Assembly: GCA_002205965.3 (NCBI GenBank) | Contig: NADL03000108.1 | Location: 186,001-250,000 of the forward strand | Source: Kappaphycus alvarezii | Taxonomy: Eukaryota; Rhodophyta; Florideophyceae; Gigartinales; Solieriaceae | Length of the DNA: 64,000 nt | Direction: 5' to 3' | In this document: positions 21,601 to 32,530 of the stretch, piece after piece | Layout of the letters: the number at the start of each line of letters is the position of its first letter | Numbering within the stretch: the first letter of the stretch is position 1 | Notes under the pieces: model-generated | The model's input: the letters and a program-made list of their open reading frames with translations, nothing else | Database searches by the model: none | Told to the model about the DNA's origin: nothing | Position numbers and translations under genes: made by a program

Positions 21601-22565
21601 AAAGTCATCTTTCAGTATGCTTCCTGCTTAGCATTGAAGATGAATGATGTAATATACCGACTATTTGGAGAGTATTTAAAACAGTTATTAATCTAGTGCT
21701 GCGCATCCCGGAGAGATAGTTGATTATTCCGTGTTGCCCGATTTTCGTACCCAAGGCTTCGTTCTGTACAGTAGTATATATTCGTAGCATTGCATTAATG
21801 TCCGTATCAAATGAAAAGAACGAACACAGAGAATGCAAAATAATTGGGATAGGTAGATCCAAAAGAATAATAAATAGTTCCAACCGGAATAAATAAATAA
21901 ATGCCACAATTGGGCTTAGAATGAATAATGAATAGAAAACTCAGTTTAATGATAGCTTATCGAGCGGAATATTTCGATGGCCCGAGGATGTGAAAAATAT
22001 TTCTAATAATCTAGGACTACTTATACTCCACAACAGGGTGAACCTCCTACAAAAATCAGGTGAACCTTACAATAATTTTGGCATAAATGATTCAGGCTCA
22101 GCAATAATTATTGCAGTATTTCCAGGTAAGCAATCATCCAGATAATAATTTGTTGGCAGCACAAATGCAATAATTATAGTCTGTAAAACATTAAAACCCA
22201 ACTGTAGGACATAAAATTATTTGACTCTGATATTAGCATAAAATAGGGCCAGTGTAAAATAGATAAAATTATTCCTTGATGGTTCACAATAAACATAAAT
22301 TGTGGGCCGCAATAAAAATATTGCTCCACAATTCAGCATCACTGTAGGACACCGGGATAGAGATTAAAATATTTGGTCAGTTTTCACAGAGAGAGAGACA
22401 GAGACACAATTGGACACTGCGACGCAATTGAGACACAACTGAGACTACAAAGCCTGAGAAAACCACAAGAAGATTTACTGGGACTAAAGTGTGACCTTGA
22501 AACTATTAAGACCAATCCACTTGCATACTCTTTTTGAGTCCTCACCTTATATTCCCCCCTTTAAA
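21601..22565. other. Composite insertion in LINE-A, holding E553
   Basis: This DNA interrupts LINE-A between the RT segments equivalent to APV and RSIAVGETLRR. Its flanks (21601-21833 and 22394-22565) match no recognised family. A GAGA-rich run lies at 22388-22405. E553 copy 2 sits inside. Confidence 0.55.
21834..22386 (+). mobile_element. E553 element, copy 2
   Basis: This 553-bp copy starts TGCAAAATAATTGG and ends TTGGTCAGTTTTCA. It is flanked by CAGAGAA (21827-21833) and CAGAGAG (22387-22393). It is AT-rich without an ORF and close in sequence to the copy at 50136-50688. Confidence 0.8.
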
Positions 22566-23420
22566 CCACTGGATAAATACCCGAAGGTCAATTGCTGTGG
22601 GTGAAACTCTCCGTCGACTATCTGTAAGCTGTCTCATGAAGAGAGTATCTTGGAATGCCGCAAAATACCTCCAAGCGCTACAATTATGGATCGCTTCCCG
22701 GTCAGGGGCGGATAAAGTTGTTCATGGTACTAAAACAATGGTTCATGAATACGGGAGTAGTTCAAATTATGGAATGCTAACCATAGTCTTGAAGAATCAA
22801 TTCAGTCTGGGCAGCCGTACGCGTCCCTCCAGGCGGCTAGCCACATTCTTTCGGAACTCCTGCCTTGGGTCTCCTACTGCTATGCAAACGAGCCCGATTT
22901 TTTTTAGGATCGGGGTATAGATCATCAAGAGGGTCACAACAAAGAGCAAAACTTGGAATATTCTTGTTTGACCTGACATTTTATCCTATCCTCCTCAAAA
23001 TACAAAAATTACTTAGCTCACAGGACGAAGAAGACTGGACAGTGGCCACGTTACTACTTCAACTCTGGTACTACGACGACTGGTATAATATTGCGCGCCA
23101 CGACCAAGTCGCTAGGGTGGTCGAAATCATGTCGTCGAGGGATGCGATGCGCCGGGGCTCCACTTTTCGCCATCAAAATGTGCTATTCGGTGACCTCAAG
23201 ACCCTTCACAGCCAGAAAAAGACCGGTAGAATTCAGGCAAGATTGCGGCCAAGGTACTCTTGTACTGAACGACCCAATGGGATCTAAGAAATTTACTGGG
23301 CAGTCGTTTATGGCCCACATCGAAACCCTCCAGCCATTCCTGGACTCTATCACAGACTTTGAAGACAAACATGTCTTCGTAGGCCTGCCCTTTGGTCGAT
23401 GCTTTGTGCTTATTACTCTA
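22566..23420 (+). pseudogene. LINE-A pol RT, continued
   Basis: The RT continues with RSIAVGETLRRLSVSCLMKR, then LQALQLWIASRSGADKVVHG and LTIVLKNQFSLG. The active-site box reads LLLQLWYYDDWYNI near 23050-23090, with both Asp kept. Next is LNDPMGSKKFTGQSFMAHI near 23260-23320. The frame changes at about 22900 and 23260. Coding ends near 23420 without knuckle or RLE. Confidence 0.75.
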
Positions 23421-23580
23421 TGGTGCCGCCTTCTGTTCAGCCAAGCAAAGAAATCTTTATATACTAACCCGCGCGGACTACATCTCACTGCAGAATTCAT
23501 TCGTGAAACTGATATGACCTACACCACATCTAATGCTACCATCAAACGTGTTGCGTTCAGGTTGTGGCCTCATACCAACA

Positions 23581-23850
23581 TGTTGGAGCCATATCAACTG
23601 CTGAGAGAATGCCATAAAAAGTACTTGAGTGTTGAATGGTCCTGCCATAAAAATAAATCAGTATTAGATGGACCTCTAATAAAAATACATCAGTTTTGAA
23701 TGGAACTCCCACAAAAATAAATCATTATTGAATGCCGCTCTCAAGGTCCTCTTCAGTGCCGGTCACAAATTGCCAACATCATCAATTCCCTAGGCGGGAA
23801 CTCCCCCAAAATCACAAATATTCCCCAACTGCAGATGTCGTGTTCCAACA
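23581..23850 (-). repeat. 3' LTR of copia-2
   Basis: A 270-bp sequence with inverted ends (TGTTGGA on the left strand, TCCAACA on the right), preceded on the minus strand by a polypurine run (GATGAGGGGGGG, 23851-23862). Within it, AAAAATAAATCAGT-type units of about 30 bp recur three times (23646-23735). Its position beyond the RNase H fits a 3' LTR of the minus-strand copia-2. Confidence 0.65.
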
Positions 23851-23940
23851 CCCCCCCTCATCTGCATTCGCCTTCAACTAGATATCCAACCCCAGGGCTC
23901 TACATAGAGATGTGTACCTGCTTAGGCGATGGGGGCTAGT

Positions 23941-24984
23941 CATTATATTAGCGAACATGTGTTCTGTCGGGCAGTACTGTACTGTACGTTAATTATTTCT
24001 CTGTCAACCAAGTCCTTTAAGAAATGAAAATTCGCAGAAATATGCTTGGTAGGGTGATTGACGATTTTTTCGTTGTCAGACCGATTGCTGCTTGATTGCC
24101 ACAATTCACCTTTACAGCGTTCTTGTTTCTGCCAGTCATTTCCATGGAAAGCGTTCGCAGCTAGACTGCTTCTCGAGCAGCCCATGAGAGTGCTATTTAT
24201 TCTGCTTCTTGCGCAGAACGAGCCACTACACTCTGACGTTTGCTTCTCCAAGAACTAATACCCCCATGGGTGAACACGATCCCTGTTGCAGACGTTCTCT
24301 GTGTGACATTTATGGCAAATTAGCCATCCGCGAATAACAATTAATAGTCTGCTTTAGACCTTCTGGCTAGTAAACAATTCCTGCTTCCTTTGTTTATTCC
24401 AAATATCGTTGAGCGTGTGTAGCGCCCTTCCAGTGGGCTTCAATGAAATTTTTCATGAAGCGCGCCATACAATTGACGCTTAAAGTGATGTCGGGTCGGA
24501 TAGTATTCTACAAATGCATAAGAACACCGATCAGTTCGCTGTATGGTGGTGGAGATTCATCCCATGTGACCTTCTCTCTTTCATCGCGACCATTGCCTAT
24601 TGCCTATTACGAATCCTTCGGGAAGAGGAGTCTTGGTGGCCTTGCTTTGCTTCATACCAAACCGTTACAGAGCGGCATCTTTCATCGCAAGGTTATGTCG
24701 CTTGACTTAATTGCGAAAGGTTGATTGCTCAATTACAATTCCAAGAAACTTGGTAACATCTTCTTCGATCCTGATGTCCACCAATGATCCGATCTTCATA
24801 GTTAGGCCGGAAAAATATCCTTATCAGGACCAGTAATCATTATGTCATCAACATACATCAATAGAGTCGCAACCAACGTCTTTTTCTCGAAGTAGGTGAA
24901 TATACTTGGGTCAGAGTGACATCGTCTACATCCAAAATCTGTCAATAGCTTGTCCAAGTACTTGATCCATGCCCTTGAGGCTTG
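23941..24984 (-). pseudogene. Copia-2 RT C-terminal part and RNase H
   Basis: Minus-strand copia pol. 24802-24984 encodes SQASRAWIKYLDKLLTDFG, FTYFEKKTLVATLL and MYVDDIMITGPDKD, the canonical YVDD RT box. 23941-24270 holds RNase H in broken frames (AQEAEYIALSWAAREAV, VNCGNQAAIGL, then VQYSTARQNT). The connecting 24270-24740 has stops and frameshifts. The segment joins, across the inserted sLTR-1, to the RT N-terminal part at 26447-26815. The protein is dead because of the insertion and the frameshifts. Confidence 0.85.
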
Positions 24985-26446
24985 TGATAGGGGTAAATCG
25001 GCGGGGGAAGAGATCCTGAGAACCAATTACCCTGAGAAGGAGGTGTTGCGAGCGACAAAAGTGCTGCCGTGGTATTGTTGAACGAACAAAAGGGAGTGTA
25101 AATAGAAGAGAGTTGAGGAAGCTACAAGCAAGTATGAAAGGGGCAGGGTCTACCACCGACGCTCTGCGACTAGCGTAAGAAAAAGTTTTCTTGGGTCTGA
25201 AGTTGACTCTCAACTTCCTACTACTCGGGACTTGGCTTGAAGTTATCTGCCAACTTGCTTGACCTCTCCATGAGGAAAAAGTTTACTCAGCATATATAGA
25301 CTTTTGGCTACCCCTGAAGTCCGAACAAAACTACAGAAGATACCAAGAAATGCATAAAAATACTTTGTGTGGACAATATACTCTAAGCAAAAGATACTTA
25401 AGAAACTAACAATTAATTTGGTCCTCTTATTTCCCATTCTCTAAATCAGATCCAAACAACTCCTCTAAAATATCCATGCTGTCCAAGCAGTCCCCACAAA
25501 TATCTGCGAATGGCTCACAACTCTCTATTTCCCCCTGGGAGATATCTAGACTACTAAAGATATCTCCATCCGGTTCCATCGTGGGCACAACTTGATCCAT
25601 ACTCTCTATTCCAGGCCCCACCAGTCCAACACTTTCCATGCCCCCTGTTCCCTCATCCTCCACCTCCTCCTCATCCTCCTCATCCTCCTCATCCTCCTCA
25701 TCCTCCTCATCCTCATCTTCCTGATCCTCGTACACTAGCTCAGGGGCTAACCATTCCTCGAAGGACTACCCGCTCTCCTCCTCGACCTTCTCAGCCTCTC
25801 CCGGACTTACCTCCCTCGCTTCTTCTTCTATGAAGAGGCGGCGCACGAACTCGATGATTTGCTTCTTTGTTTGCCGCCGGATGTAGTCGTCGGCATCGGT
25901 TGGCCCGTAGGCGGCGAGACGAAGGCCATTGATGGAACGGGAAGGGCGGTTTTTGGAAATAGGGACAGAGGGGCGAAGGTTGCTCATTGTGATAGACGTT
26001 GGGGAACGGGAGGCAATGTAGGGTGTTTTGGGTGTGTGGGGGGAGAGGGGTGATGAGTAAAATGATCGGGGGCATTTGGAACTTAGAATAAAGGGGTTTA
26101 AATAGGCTCCCGGGGCAGGTTCTATAGATTAGGAATAGGTAAAATAAATCTGCAAGGGATTTTGCAATAGTGCATTTGCGCCCTTCTTCTCAAAAAGGCG
26201 AATTTGGAGGAGGAGGTAAGCTAAAAGGGAAAAGGGACTTGATTCGGGGTCGATTCAGAGGGTTAAATACAGTATAAAAATATCTAGATAAAATGGAAGT
26301 AAATTTGGAAATGACGGTTGGAGAAGTTAGGGGCGGGATCGTTGTAGGTTGCTGGATTACACGAGGGGAGGACCATTTCCTGTATTACGTGAAGGGAGGA
26401 CCATTTCCTGTATTAAATGAGGGGAGGACCATTTTTTTGTATTACA
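24985..26446 (-). mobile_element. sLTR-1: solo LTR carrying an ORF
   Basis: This 1462-bp unit has TG...CA ends (TGATAGGGG to TATTACA on the plus strand) and the perfect 5-bp duplication GCTTG (24980-24984, 26447-26451). It lies in copia-2 RT exactly between YGLKQA and SRAW. Minus orientation is inferred from a TATATA box near 25292 and by comparison with sLTR-3. Near its 5' end three units of about 30 bp end in GGACCATTTCCTGTATTA. It contains the broken acidic-protein ORF. No second LTR or internal region flanks it, hence a solo LTR or a short non-autonomous element. Confidence 0.85.
25427..25987 (-). pseudogene. Acidic protein ORF in sLTR-1, one nonsense codon
   Basis: Same protein as the intact 216-codon ORF in sLTR-2. 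It begins MSNLRPSVPISKNRPSRSIN and is interrupted by TAG at 25766-25768, where sLTR-2 has GAG. The frame then continues without shift to the end LEELFGSDLENGK. The central Asp/Glu tract is shorter than in sLTR-2. Between the two copies most other residues are unchanged. The function is not recognised. It could be a gene captured by the LTR or an accessory protein, comparable in position only to ORFs known in U3 of some retroelements. Confidence 0.8.
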
Positions 26447-26812
26447 GCTTGCTTAAGGCCATAAATTGCCTTTCGCAGTCCATACACGTGATCTTTCTTT
26501 GAAGAAACCACGAATCTCTCAGGCTGGTGCGTGTAGAGTTCCTCGTCTAGAAGTCCATTGATAAAAGCCGTCTTGATATCTAGCGCGGTGAGATGCAATC
26601 CATTACAAGAAGCCAAAGACAGGAGAAAGCGGAATGGGGTGTACTGGACTACCGGAGAGTAGAATTCACTGCAGTCAATCCAAAATCTTTGTGAAAATCC
26701 TTTGGCCACCAGACGGGCTCGATGCTTAACGACCGTTCCGCAGGCATCCATGTTGCGGGCGAACACCGGTCGCGCTTCGATTGGTTTGTACCCCACAGGC
26801 GGCGGGACAGAG
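26447..26812 (-). pseudogene. Copia-2 RT N-terminal part
   Basis: Minus-strand sequence encodes CGTVVKHRARLVAKGFSQRF, then TALDIKTAFINGLLDEELY and VYGLRKAIYGLKQA, the classic copia RT fingers and palm (first catalytic Asp in LDIKTAFI). Coding is cleanly interrupted by sLTR-1 at 26446. At its other end, at about 26812, the frame passes directly into LINE-B endonuclease coding, giving a 253-codon chimeric open frame (26413-27174). Confidence 0.85.
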
Positions 26813-27445
26813 GAAATGTAAATGTCTACTCGTAAAGCAGGTAACGCAAGGGACTCCGAATGCCCAGACGAGTTGGGAACTTGGTAGAGGAACGGATGGT
26901 CGACGAGGGTGACGACCCCAACTTCCTTACAGAAGCGGGCAAGAACATTGCGGAGGACGTGATGTCGACCAGTCATTCCGTCTTCGTACTTGCAGGTCAA
27001 CGCGTGTTGGCCGCTTGGATCTAAGAAGGGTGCGACGTCAGCCGAGCGCTGGGAGTAGACCGCACAGAGAGTACATTCAGGGAATAGCGCGATGCCGGGA
27101 CGGAGAACCAGAGCGACTTTCCGCGCAGAAGAGAACATGTACCAACCGCGGGAGGGATGGGGAAGGGGGGACAAGTTTGGGTGTTTTACTCTTGGAAGAT
27201 ATATCCGATCGGTGAGGAAGCGAAGAGAGAACCGAGGAGGAGGAAGATGTGCACAAGGAGAGGAGCCATGCTCGGTCGGGTGCTACTGCGGACAAGAACA
27301 ACCTGTCAGACTTCGAGAGCATGAGTTCAGGAGTGATCGCGGACTGAAGCCTTTCAACGGCGACCGGTGATGAACAACGCTCGAAAAGTGCCGTAGCTGT
27401 GAGCGACGAAGACAGCTGCAGGTGGCGGCAGAATAAGAAGGCATG
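26813..27445 (-). pseudogene. LINE-B pol fragment (knuckle and start of RLE)
   Basis: Minus-strand LINE-B coding: LTATALFERCSSPVAVERLQ near 27370, LPH...RGWYMFSSARKVALVL, the knuckle DPSGQHALTCKYEDGMTGRH near 26960-27030, and the RLE entry LPALRVDIYI near 26815-26840. It is truncated by the copia-2 junction. The first knuckle Cys pair reads CAVYS, so the second Cys is lost. A short A1 tail at 27163-27210 interrupts it. Confidence 0.8.
27163..27210 (-). repeat. A1 tail insertion in LINE-B
   Basis: A 48-bp A1 3' end. LINE-B reads CTTCCTCACCC on one side and CTTCCCCATCC on the other, a degraded duplication of about 11 bp. Confidence 0.7.
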
Positions 27446-27622
27446 TACAGTACTGTGTAAATGGGGGGATAATTTACTGTGGTAGATATCTGGGTTGGTA
27501 TGCAGTAAATTTGTACCGGGAGCGTAGATATCGTATCATTGTCAAGCCAATTGCGAAACCGTACAATGCGTCGAAAGCTGTGGATGGCACTCCAATCTAC
27601 CAGAAGGTGGAAGGGAGGCCAG
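27446..27622. repeat. R3 dispersed repeat, copy 2
   Basis: Nearly identical over about 175 bp to 9380-9551, again ending GAAGGGAGGCCAGC. It is followed by ACAGTAC-rich sequence and, about 100 bp on, by the duplicated block with the 340-codon gene. Confidence 0.7.
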
Positions 27623-27730
27623 CACAGTACTTACCGGAAAGCATTAAAAATTAGAATGCTATCAACTCGTACAGTCCATTGAATTACAGTACATTACCGT
27701 AGAACTCTCTCTTCTGTGACCTGCGGAGAC

Positions 27731-29375
27731 CACAAATTGCACTACCGTGCAGTTTTTGTTGACGAATTCCCAATTAAGTGAATTCATTTGAACAAATCAG
27801 TTAAATCTATTTCTTGACTGTAATACTGTAATGAGAGATACTGGAGGAGAGAATACGTACCAATTATCCAAACGAGACAGTCTTTGAGAAAAATTGAGGT
27901 GAAATTTAGATTTTTAGATTTGAAACTTCCAGCGTACCCAATTGTGAAACATATACTCAAAATTTTGAAATCTGGAAACCGCTAAGCTTTCTGAATTTAG
28001 CCCCGTTTCAACGCACTTCGTCATTGTTTGTGCGCCGACTTCCAGTACTTGTACCACTACTGCTTCTTCGACCTACATCTTTTCCAGAATCTCGTTTCCT
28101 CTGTTTTCCTTAAGCCCGTCCTTACTCTTCGTCTCAATATTTTCTTGGTCTTCCTTCAGCCTCGCACTCGCTTCAAGGTCGCATCCTACTGAAGTTGTCG
28201 CAGCAGCTGTATAAACTTCACCGGCGTTGACCCTCAAGAGATCTCCTTAAACTGGCATTTTACCGTGATGTCCGAACCTTCTGTTTACAAATACGAGTTC
28301 GAGAAGGAAAATATTATCCGATCTGGCACCCGGTTTGTCTTCCCACGTCCATGCATGCCCCAAGTTTTTGAGAATGTTCACACTTCCAACGATTTTTTAA
28401 GATTTTGCGCTTACCCTAAGAGTCTACGAGACCTACGAACAAATGAATACTTGTGGCACCTGGTCCGCTCGGAGACATTCGTTGAGTCCGATCTCCTAAG
28501 ACATCTCAGTCCCATGCTTTCGACTGGTCTTGTTTTCGCTGTGGCTTTTCCTCATAAATTATCAGAATTCCTCTCAAATGTTTCATTGGAGCAGATGAGA
28601 GCGTTAGTAGTCTATATGTTAGCAGACTATGCCCACGGAGAGTGTGACTTGAGATTTGATGCAATGAGTGAGGAAATTTATCCTCCTGTTTGGAAAGATG
28701 TATTGGTTACCTTGGGAATTCAGGAAGGAGAAAGGCCTGCGGAGTACCGAGTGCATCTTAACACACCAGAGGACATTTTGGAGAAAGCTGATCTAATTGA
28801 TTCCGCAATTGGGGAAGCTGCACGCGGAATAGACTGGCTCTGTCCAGTAGAATTAGGAATTCTAACTCCTAAGCAATCAAAGGACAGCAGTCATTCCAAA
28901 CTCTCTGCGTCCGATGACGTAGATGAAAGTGGAGAGGAGAATGCTGTTGATCAAGTTGAAGAGCAGCAACAGTCGGAAAACGATTTCAGCGATATTCGCG
29001 CTCCTATCTTTCACAGTCTTTTCGAGGACTGGTCACGTTACATTAATGTATTTTCTGGCCGCTTTCCAAGGGAGGAGGCTGAGAAAAGGGCAAGGAGTGC
29101 TATGATGACATTGGTGCGAAACCGCGGTCAAAGGATTTGGGAAAAGGTTGAAATAATTCGGATCCAAGCGACCGAAATGTCTACATATTTTTTTACAATC
29201 GAGGCCCAGATCATTGAACACACGTTGATTCCCCTTCTCCTTGAGGAGGCTGCCTCCGCGTCAAATGCAATCATACTGAGTCCTTAACATGAAGAATTTA
29301 AATAAGTACAATCCATCGGTTGGCAACAAAAAAAGTTACGGTATCCAGATAGATACTGTAATGGTGACTACTCTT
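27731..29375 (+). repeat. Duplicated block holding the 340-codon gene, copy 1
   Basis: Homologous to 53947-56222 apart from an insertion of about 590 bp in the second copy (54067-54656) and about 32 bp just before the ATG. Homology starts near ACAAATTGCACT and fades about 90 bp after the stop codon. No terminal inverted or long direct repeats are visible at the ends. Confidence 0.75.
28265..29287 (+). CDS. Unrecognised 340-residue protein, copy 1
   Basis: An uninterrupted frame starts at ATG 28268 (a second Met in MMSEPSVYKYEF; the first triplet is at 28265) and ends at TAA. The protein has no signal peptide or membrane segment that I can see. Residues 1-180 look like a compact alpha-helical domain (FLRFCAYPKSLRDLRTNEYL, LSPMLSTGLVFAVAFPHKL, YPPVWKDVLVTLGIQEGE). 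Residues 205-240 are a polar acidic linker (SKLSASDDVDESGEE), and a second helical domain follows (SLFEDWSRYINVFSGRFPRE, LIPLLLEEAASASNA). The family is not recognised. The near-identical copy at 55115-56137 is also open. It could be a host gene, a captured gene or an element protein. No intron is seen. Confidence 0.7.
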   Translation: MMSEPSVYKYEFEKENIIRSGTRFVFPRPCMPQVFENVHTSNDFLRFCAYPKSLRDLRTNEYLWHLVRSETFVESDLLRHLSPMLSTGLVFAVAFPHKLSEFLSNVSLEQMRALVVYMLADYAHGECDLRFDAMSEEIYPPVWKDVLVTLGIQEGERPAEYRVHLNTPEDILEKADLIDSAIGEAARGIDWLCPVELGILTPKQSKDSSHSKLSASDDVDESGEENAVDQVEEQQQSENDFSDIRAPIFHSLFEDWSRYINVFSGRFPREEAEKRARSAMMTLVRNRGQRIWEKVEIIRIQATEMSTYFFTIEAQIIEHTLIPLLLEEAASASNAIILSP

Positions 29376-29728
29376 TGTGGGACACGATGAAATGATTCAC
29401 GGCAAAAAACAAAAACCTAACTTCCAAATTAAATTATAGGCAATTCGGAAAATAGTGATCACTTCGCATGAAATGACCTCCTTCTAGTAGCCAAAACCTC
29501 AACCGTAAACCTTTTTTAAGCGCCAAACTTGGCCGCAACCTCTCGAGTGGAGAATTCTACTGTATGTGGAAGACCACAGCAGCAAAATCTATTAGGAATG
29601 AACAAAAAGGATAGAAACGAAACGTTTTATAAATACTGCATAAACAACTTTCCCAAGAAGAAACTTTTGCAAGACAACTCATTAATTAAAAAACAACAGT
29701 AAATAATTATTGTAAACGGTACAGAACA
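29376..29728. other. Gene-free stretch
   Basis: About 350 bp, AT-rich. GAAATGATTCACGGCAAAAA near 29386 recurs at 62045, directly before another LINE-B fragment, so the two LINE-B insertions may lie in related flanking repeats. The last 8 bp (ACAGAACA, 29721-29728) are the left target duplication of the LINE-B that follows. Confidence 0.5.
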
Positions 29729-32530
29729 TCCCTCCTCTCCGCCCCCTTCCCTGTTCTCACCTTCATTCCTCGCCCGGTCCAAGCCGCGGCTTACAACTTA
29801 TACTTTGCTGCCTTGTACCGCGTTATATCTGCTCCATCGCCAGAGCACAGGACTCGAGCCCTTCTGGAACTTCTTGCCATCCCGAAGTTGGTTTTCCGAC
29901 ACAACCGCCCCCGCGCTCTTGGCCGCAGCCGCAGGGAAAATTGCTCCAGCCTTGTCGACCGCATCCGCATGGCCTCTAGCCGCCTCTATGATGACCTCTT
30001 CGATGAGGCCTCCTCGTTGTTCATCTCCGCCACCCCCTCTCCGATTCCATCCCCTCCCACCCTCGCCCGCCCTGACACGGCTCTTCGCAGATGCCGTCGC
30101 TTCCTCTCCCGGGGTAGCCCTTCCCGGGCCACAGCAGCCCTTCTCCAAGTCGATCCCCCACTCTCCCCCAGCGAAGCTACCTTTCAATCCTTGGCTTCAC
30201 TTCATCCCCCGCCCCCCATCCCAATCACTCCCATGCCCCCTCACGGTTTGCCTCCGGCGCTAAAGTTCTCGGTCTCGGATGTCCGCCGTGCCATTCACAG
30301 CCTGGATCCTTCAACCGCTCCTGGGGCCGATGGTCTATCCCCAGTGTTCCTGCGAATGCTGCTTCGCCCGGCAGGTGGGGTCACGCCCGCGAGGGATTGC
30401 CTACATGCCCTGACAAAGTTCCTCAACCTCTGTTTGAACAGCGATCTGCCGGCCGCGTGCCGCCCGTATTTCTGCGGAGGCCGTCTTACGCTGCCGAAGC
30501 CAAACGGGGGAATCCGTCCGATTGCGGTTGGGCTTCTCTACCGGCGCCTAATTTCTAGGCTCGCGGCACACAAAGCCGCCCCCGCCATCCGCTCTTACCT
30601 TCTGCCCCATCAGGTCGGGGTAGGCGTCAAGAACGGCATCGATGCAATAATTCATTCTGTGCGTCGTCTTTCCCAGAGACCCGAGTTCCACGATCACGTC
30701 TTGGTCCAGATAGATGCTCGCAACGCTTTCAATTGCATCTCCCGCCAGCGCATTCTGGAAGCCGTACAGACACATGCCCCAGGCCTCGCACGGTGGGTAC
30801 ACTCTTGTTACGATGCTCCTACAGAGCTTGCTTTCGGACCCTACTATGTCCGTAGTTCAGAGGGCACTCAGCAAGGTGATCCCCTCGGTCCCTTGCTCTT
30901 TGCCCTGGCTCTCCATCCGCTCTTGCTATCGTTACAGGAGAAGTTCTCACCTGCCCTGAACGCTTGGTACGCAGATGACGGTAACATTGTTCTTCCTCGA
31001 TCCCAAGCCGCTGCTGCCATCCGTTTCATCCAGCTTGAAGGAGGTCCACTAGGGTTCCAGCTCAACCTTGCCAAGACCCAAGTTTACGGCTTCTCCCCTT
31101 CCCACTCCCCTTTGGCACTTCCTTGCCCCTTTTCAACCCCCCCTGGTTTTATCGTGCTGGGATCCCCGATTGGCTCGGACGCTTTTGTTTCCCAATTTTT
31201 CGCAGGCCGCCAAAACGAAGTTGACCGCATCTTCCAATCCCTTCGAGACTTGGATGATGCTCAATTGGCTTTCCACTTACACCGCTTCTGCGCGAACGCC
31301 TCCAAGGTCATGCACTTGCTGCGTACGCTTCCCTCCACTCAATCTGCGGTTCTCGCCGCTAGCTTCGATCAGAAGCAGAGGGAAGCGTTCCACCAATTGC
31401 AGCTGCCCTGTCCAGAGCGAGCCTGGCTCCAAGCCTCTCTCCCCTTCTCAATGGGCGGTCTAGGTCTCCTGCAAACTTCAGACATTACCGAGGCTGCATA
31501 CGCAGCATCTGTAATTGATTCTTTTCGACTTATCTCCGACCTGCTTACCCTTTCCCAGGACCGCCACTTGGAAGAGATCCCTCGGTCTGCCATCTCGCTC
31601 TTATCCTCCCGCCACCCGCAGCTGTCTTCGTCGCTTACAGCTACGGCTCTTTTCGAGCGTTGTTCATCGCCGGTCCCCGGCGAAAGGCTCCAGTCTGCGA
31701 TCACAACTGAACTCATGCTATCGAAGTCCGATAGCTTGTTCTCGTCCGCGGCAGCCCACGACCGAGCACGGCTCCTCTCCGTGCGCACATCCTCCGCATC
31801 GACTGTTTTCTCTTCGCTTCCTCACCCCCACCGCGGTACGTACATGTCCTCTTCCGCCTGGAAAGTCGCTCTGGCTCTACGTCTCGGCATCGCGCTATTC
31901 CCTGGATCTACTCGCTGTCCGGTCTGCTCCCGCCGCTCGGCCGACATCGCACCCGTCTTAGATCCAAGTGGTCAACACGCGTTGACCTGCAAATACGAAG
32001 ACGGAATGACTCGTCGTCACCACATCCTCCGCAACGTTCTTGCCCGCTACTGCAAGGAAGTTGGGATCGTCGCCCTCGTCGAACATCCGCTCCTCCACCA
32101 GGTTCCCGACTCATCTGGGCATTCGGAGTCCCCCGTGCTACGAATGGATATTTACATACCCGCTGCATACGGGCTTCACAGTACCGATATAGCCGTCGAC
32201 GTTACTGTTGCCCACCCCTCCGCACGCCGCCATATTTCGCCAAGTACAGTTACTGCCGGCGCCGCCGCGACACTCGCAGAGCGCGAGAAACATCGTCATT
32301 ACGGCAATTACTGCAACCGAAACGATATCCTCCTCTCCCCCCGTCGGGATTGATATCTATGGCGCCTTGGGCGACGACGGTAAGGCTTTTTTCCGCCGCC
32401 TTGCTTCCTTCGCTGCTTCCCCGTCGCGGTTCCTCCCCTCAACAGGAGCTCCGCGACTTCGTTACCCGTTTTGCATTTAGTCTCCAAATAATGCAGGCGC
32501 GACAAGTTTCTACCCGCCGCCCGCATCGGT
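29729..32530 (+). pseudogene. LINE-B pol: RT, zinc knuckle, RLE (nearly intact)
   Basis: An 846-codon open frame (29813-32353, counted from an internal Met). RT runs about residues 146-470, with LPKPNGGIRPIAVGLLYRR, VQIDARNAFNCISR (first Asp), GTQQGDPLGPLLFALALHPL (351) and WYADDGNIV (386-389 YADD). A thumb and connection follow. The knuckle is at 702-735 (CPVC, then DPSGQHALTCKYE and RRHH). The RLE has LRMDIYI (about 776-782) and DIAVDVTVAHP (about 792-802). Relative to the clean copy at 58.3 kb, a C run at 32337-32342 has one extra base and a second C run near 32422 has another, so the final 60 codons (GIDIYGALGDDGKAFFRRLA...) are out of frame. The 5' end is missing. The RT would nick and prime at a target site; this copy is probably inactive, but only just. 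Confidence 0.9.

Noticed and set aside
29813..29815. ATG 29813 as the genuine start of LINE-B pol
   Set aside because: Homologous protein sequence (PVLTFIPRPVQAAAYNLYFA) continues upstream to the truncation point, so the Met is internal.
29805..30263. Open frames overlapping the LINE-B RT in other frames
   Set aside because: They are GC-rich shadows; the RT motifs lie in the frame that starts upstream of 29813.
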